Source of the DNA: Paenibacillus piri
GTDB lineage: Bacteria > Bacillota > Bacilli > Paenibacillales > NBRC-103111
Length of the DNA: 64,000 bases
Reading direction: 5' to 3'
Assembly (NCBI RefSeq): GCF_004354045.1
Contig: NZ_SMRT01000011.1
Location: 124,001-188,000, forward strand
The position numbers and the translations under genes are program-made. The stretch's first letter is position 1. Each line of letters opens with the position of its first letter. A model generated the notes under the pieces. It searched no databases. It was given only the letters and a program-made list of their open reading frames with translations, and was not told the DNA's origin. This document shows positions 61,583 to 64,000 of this stretch, one piece after another.

Positions 61583-61777
61583 CTAGGACTTGGCATTCCA
61601 CTCCAGCTCATCCGGGGCCGTTTGCAGTAACGATCTTGGGGAGGCAGTTCCTCTTGTCCGTATATCCTTCTTCATCCACTTCGCAATTTCATGATTCCAG
61701 CAGTTCCCCGACCATGACGGTTCTTCCATAACATCACCCAGTGACAAAAACTCCGCTACAATTATTTTTCTCATCAT
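61583..61777 (-). pseudogene. Dihydrofolate-reductase-family (RibD-like) remnant
   Basis: MRKIIVAEFLSLGDVMEEPS WSGNCWNHEIAKWMKKD closely resembles the N-terminus of RibD-C/DHFR-family proteins (FLSLDGVMEDP ... FWNDEIAKFK), with Gly-Asp swapped. After about residue 38 the match stops and the frame ends, well short of the ~180-residue norm. AGGGAG precedes the start, so the 5' part of the gene is intact. Confidence 0.6.
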
Positions 61778-62031
61778 TTATCTGCTCCCTTTGAGGTTAG
61801 GCTTGAATCTAACATGAAAATAACAAAGTGATTGGTTTTTCAAACAAATAAATGCGTTTAAATTAGGTGCATATACGAATTTGTGTTAGGTAAATTGACG
61901 TATAGCGGCCAAGGAACTATATTGTAAATACCGAATGTAAGACATTATCACATTTATTTAGTTTTAATTGTTTGTGTGATCGATTAGGTTCGATTCAATT
62001 ATTGGACGGAAGTCCGGAGAGGAAGATGATG
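61778..62031. other. Gene-free AT-rich stretch
   Basis: No gene, hairpin or clear promoter is seen between the reductase remnant and the cupin gene; the sequence is AT-rich, and the cupin operon promoter must be in here. Confidence 0.4.
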
Positions 62032-62457
62032 ATGCTAACGACGGTAACGCATACGGGTCATTTTGAAAACTGTCCGGTGCATAAAATTTCTGCCCGGGAC
62101 AGCAACAAATTTGTCATCCTGTGCGACGGAGAAAAGTTTCCTTTTGTATCCGTTGTAGAAATTTTTGATGTGGGCGGGAAAACACCGCCGAATGAACATA
62201 GTGTAGCCTACGAATATTTTTACGTAATTGCGGGGGAAGGCAAAGCGACAGTAGACGGCGGGACGATACCGATTCGGCCGGGATCCTATTTCGTTGTATA
62301 TCCGGGACATACGCATGAAGTTGAGAATACGGGGAGCGGAAGGCTTTATGTGTTGACCACGATGGTTCCCGACGAGAAATTTACGGCTCTTATTCGATCC
62401 GGACCGGAGGCTAGCCTGGATGACGAAGATTTAAGGGTATTAAGAGGAGCGTATTGA
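62032..62457 (+). CDS. Cupin domain protein
   Basis: 141 residues. Cupin motif 1 about EHSVAYEYFYVIAGEGKATVDG and motif 2 IRPGSYFVVYPGHTHEVENTG give a double-stranded beta-helix with a His/Glu metal site. Three ATGs (62026, 62029, 62032) lie in tandem; 62032 has the best spacing to GGAGAGGA. It ends where the creatininase-family gene's ribosome binding site begins. Small cupins next to amidohydrolases may act as isomerases or ureidoglycolate-type lyases; no function is assigned. Confidence 0.85.
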   Translation: MLTTVTHTGHFENCPVHKISARDSNKFVILCDGEKFPFVSVVEIFDVGGKTPPNEHSVAYEYFYVIAGEGKATVDGGTIPIRPGSYFVVYPGHTHEVENTGSGRLYVLTTMVPDEKFTALIRSGPEASLDDEDLRVLRGAY

Positions 62458-62471
62458 GAGGAGTTAAAAAT

Positions 62472-63311
62472 ATGTTTAGATATGAAGGCAAGGTTTGGGA
62501 GGAACGGTTTTTACCCCGGCTCTCTTCTCTGCAAATCAAGCAGCTTCCGAAGGATGACGCCCTCGTCATCTTGCCGGTCGGAGCCATAGAACAGCACGGT
62601 TGGCACTTGCCGGTCATGACGGACTCTCTCATAGGGGAAGCGCTGCTGACGCAAACGATCGAGCTGCTGCCGGAGGAATCGAACGTCTGGCTGCTGCCTC
62701 CGATTTCTTATGGCAAGAGCAACGAGCACCTGGATTATGCCGGCACCTTTTCTTTGTCTTCGACAACGCTGATGCATGTGCTGTCCGACATTGGAACCAG
62801 CTTGAAAAGAAACGGATTCAGGAGGCTGCTGTTGTTTAATACGCATGGCGGAAACGTTGATTTGCTGAACGTTGCCGCAAGGGAAATTCGCGTTTCAACC
62901 GGCCTGATGGTTTTCTATGTCAATCCGCACAGTTTGGACACGACGCAAGGTCTTGTTTCGGAAGAGGAACAGGAATACGGTATTCACGGAGGTGACATCG
63001 AAACCTCCATGCTTATGGCGATTAAGCCCAACTGGGTTCAGGAAGAGTTGAGAGTATCCGAAACGCCGGATGTATCCGCACTTGAATTTTTAACCTTAGA
63101 AGGAAAAATCCGATTTGCCTGGGTGATGAGCGACATTTCGCATAGCGGAATAGCTGGGGACGCGACAAAAGCGACCGCTGAGAAAGGAAAGGTCATCATG
63201 GAGCGGAGCGCAAGCGGACTGGCCAAATCAATGCAAGAGCTGTGCCGGTTTGACATCGAACAGGTTCTTCCCAAAGTGAAACATGAGCCTTCCTACAACA
63301 ATCGGATCTAA
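62472..63311 (+). CDS. Creatininase family amidohydrolase
   Basis: 279 residues. Metal-binding PVGAIEQHGWHLPVMTDSLIGE, FNTHGGNVDLLNVAAREIR and GIHGGDIETSMLMAIKP are all conserved in creatininase/creatinine amidohydrolase and related cyclic amide or guanidine-handling enzymes (MftE and formamide hydrolases belong to the same family). Start 62472 follows GAGAGGAG; a TTG at 62454 overlaps the cupin stop and is less likely. Part of a cupin, creatininase and RutB-like operon. Confidence 0.9.
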   Translation: MFRYEGKVWEERFLPRLSSLQIKQLPKDDALVILPVGAIEQHGWHLPVMTDSLIGEALLTQTIELLPEESNVWLLPPISYGKSNEHLDYAGTFSLSSTTLMHVLSDIGTSLKRNGFRRLLLFNTHGGNVDLLNVAAREIRVSTGLMVFYVNPHSLDTTQGLVSEEEQEYGIHGGDIETSMLMAIKPNWVQEELRVSETPDVSALEFLTLEGKIRFAWVMSDISHSGIAGDATKATAEKGKVIMERSASGLAKSMQELCRFDIEQVLPKVKHEPSYNNRI

Positions 63312-63367
63312 GAGGGTAGAGGTCATGACTCAATGAGATACAGCATACAAGCGGAAGGGATGAGAGA

Positions 63368-64000
63368 ATGACACTATTAGGATATCCCCGAAACAGCTGG
63401 CAGGTGACCAAGGAGCAGGTGGATCTTCAAAGGCTGCCGCTGCCCGCCAAACCGGTTACCTTCGATGCGCAGCCCCAACGGGTTACAGTAGATCTGGCGA
63501 AATCAGCGATAGTCGTCATTGATATGCAGAACGATTTTTGTACGGCCGGAGGTTGGCTGGATTATGTCGGGGCTGATATCACGCCTAACCGCAAGCCGGT
63601 CGAAACGTTAAACCGATTGCTTCCTGCGATGCGCAAGGCGGACGTTCCCGTCATTTGGCTCAATTGGGGGAATCGGCCGGACCGATTGAATTTAAGCCCG
63701 TCCGTCCTCCATGTATACAACCAGAGCGGGGAGGATGTCGGTCTGGGCGGGAAGCTTCCGGCAAACCATTCAGCCGTGTTGGAGAAAGGCAGCTGGGGGG
63801 CGGCTATCGTATCGGAATTGGACGCTCAGGAAGCGGACATTTACGTGGATAAATACCGCATGAGCGGTTTTTGGGATACTCCCCTCGACAGCATCTTGAG
63901 AAATTTAAACCTTCATACGCTGTTCTTTGCAGGCGTCAATCTGGATCAATGCGTGATGGCTACGCTGGAGGATGCGGTTTGCCTCGGGTACGACGCCATA
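63368..64000 (+). CDS. Isochorismatase-family cysteine hydrolase, RutB-like (partial)
   Basis: 211 residues are present; the gene runs off the right edge with no stop. Catalytic triad of the family: Asp in VVIDMQNDF, Lys in VDKYRMSGF and Cys in NLDQCVMATLEDA. TAGGWLDYVGAD and KYRMSGFWDTPLDSILRNLN closely resemble RutB ureidoacrylate amidohydrolase. GGATGAGAG precedes the ATG. It lies 56 bases after the creatininase-family gene, so an amide or ureide catabolic operon is likely. Confidence 0.88.
   Translation, partial: MTLLGYPRNSWQVTKEQVDLQRLPLPAKPVTFDAQPQRVTVDLAKSAIVVIDMQNDFCTAGGWLDYVGADITPNRKPVETLNRLLPAMRKADVPVIWLNWGNRPDRLNLSPSVLHVYNQSGEDVGLGGKLPANHSAVLEKGSWGAAIVSELDAQEADIYVDKYRMSGFWDTPLDSILRNLNLHTLFFAGVNLDQCVMATLEDAVCLGYDAI

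Overview
The window looks like a chromosomal stretch of a Paenibacillus-like member of the Bacillota. The evidence is strong AAGGAGG-type ribosome binding sites, frequent TTG/GTG starts, a T-box leader, a cobalamin riboswitch, a PerR box, Fur-type boxes, CcpA cre-like sites, many carbohydrate ABC importers with lipoprotein binding proteins, and a moderate GC content. No rRNA, tRNA, CRISPR array, phage block or transposase gene was found. This assignment is an inference from gene style, not from a marker gene.

Layout. 1-5.3 kb: end of a sugar ABC importer (permease, binding protein), a SAM methyltransferase, a sulfatase and a second sugar-binding lipoprotein. 5.6-10.3 kb: assorted small genes (DUF2809, a regulator with two MerR domains, GNAT, CPA2 antiporter, MerR, EamA exporter). 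10.8-19.1 kb: an unusual ArsR-type HTH fused to a GyrB-type ATPase fold, then an apparent envelope-stress block (ECF sigma, DUF4179 anti-sigma-like protein, secreted protein, ABC-2 exporter, two-component system). 19.2-32.8 kb: a carboxylate block made of a CitA/CitB-type two-component system, a divergent NitT/TauT-type importer, prpB, prpD, LysR, an RraA-like protein, prpF and aconitase. The methylcitrate synthase gene is absent, so this may be uptake and breakdown of an imported tricarboxylate rather than an ordinary methylcitrate cycle. 32.9-33.7 kb: decayed reading frames.

33.7-40.1 kb is the most system-like region. A cobalamin riboswitch with its terminator precedes a nickel/peptide-family importer (binding protein, permease, a permease fused to an ATPase, a second ATPase) ending in a FhuF-like iron-sulfur protein. 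It looks like a B12-controlled importer of cobalt, a metal chelate or a corrinoid, with a reductase for release. Next come a P1B-4 metal-exporting ATPase behind a PerR box and a Fur-like palindrome, a 57-residue membrane protein on the minus strand behind a perfect Fur-type box, and a DUF899 protein.

43.7-49.9 kb is a self-contained arabinoside module: a LacI repressor, four matching operators, cre-like sites, a three-gene ABC importer lacking its ATPase, and a GH51 arabinofuranosidase. 50-57 kb mixes intact small genes (LOG-family, DUF2164, HAD, CsaA, T-box-controlled asd) with broken genes (aminoglycoside-phosphotransferase family, histidine kinase). 57.6-60.3 kb is a molybdate block (HTH/binding-domain regulator, modA, modB, no modC). 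The end holds GrpB-family and NUDIX proteins, a reductase remnant, and a cupin / creatininase-family / RutB-like hydrolase operon cut by the window edge. Two copies of a four-hairpin repeat (10.5 and 24.5 kb) are the only sign of mobile DNA.
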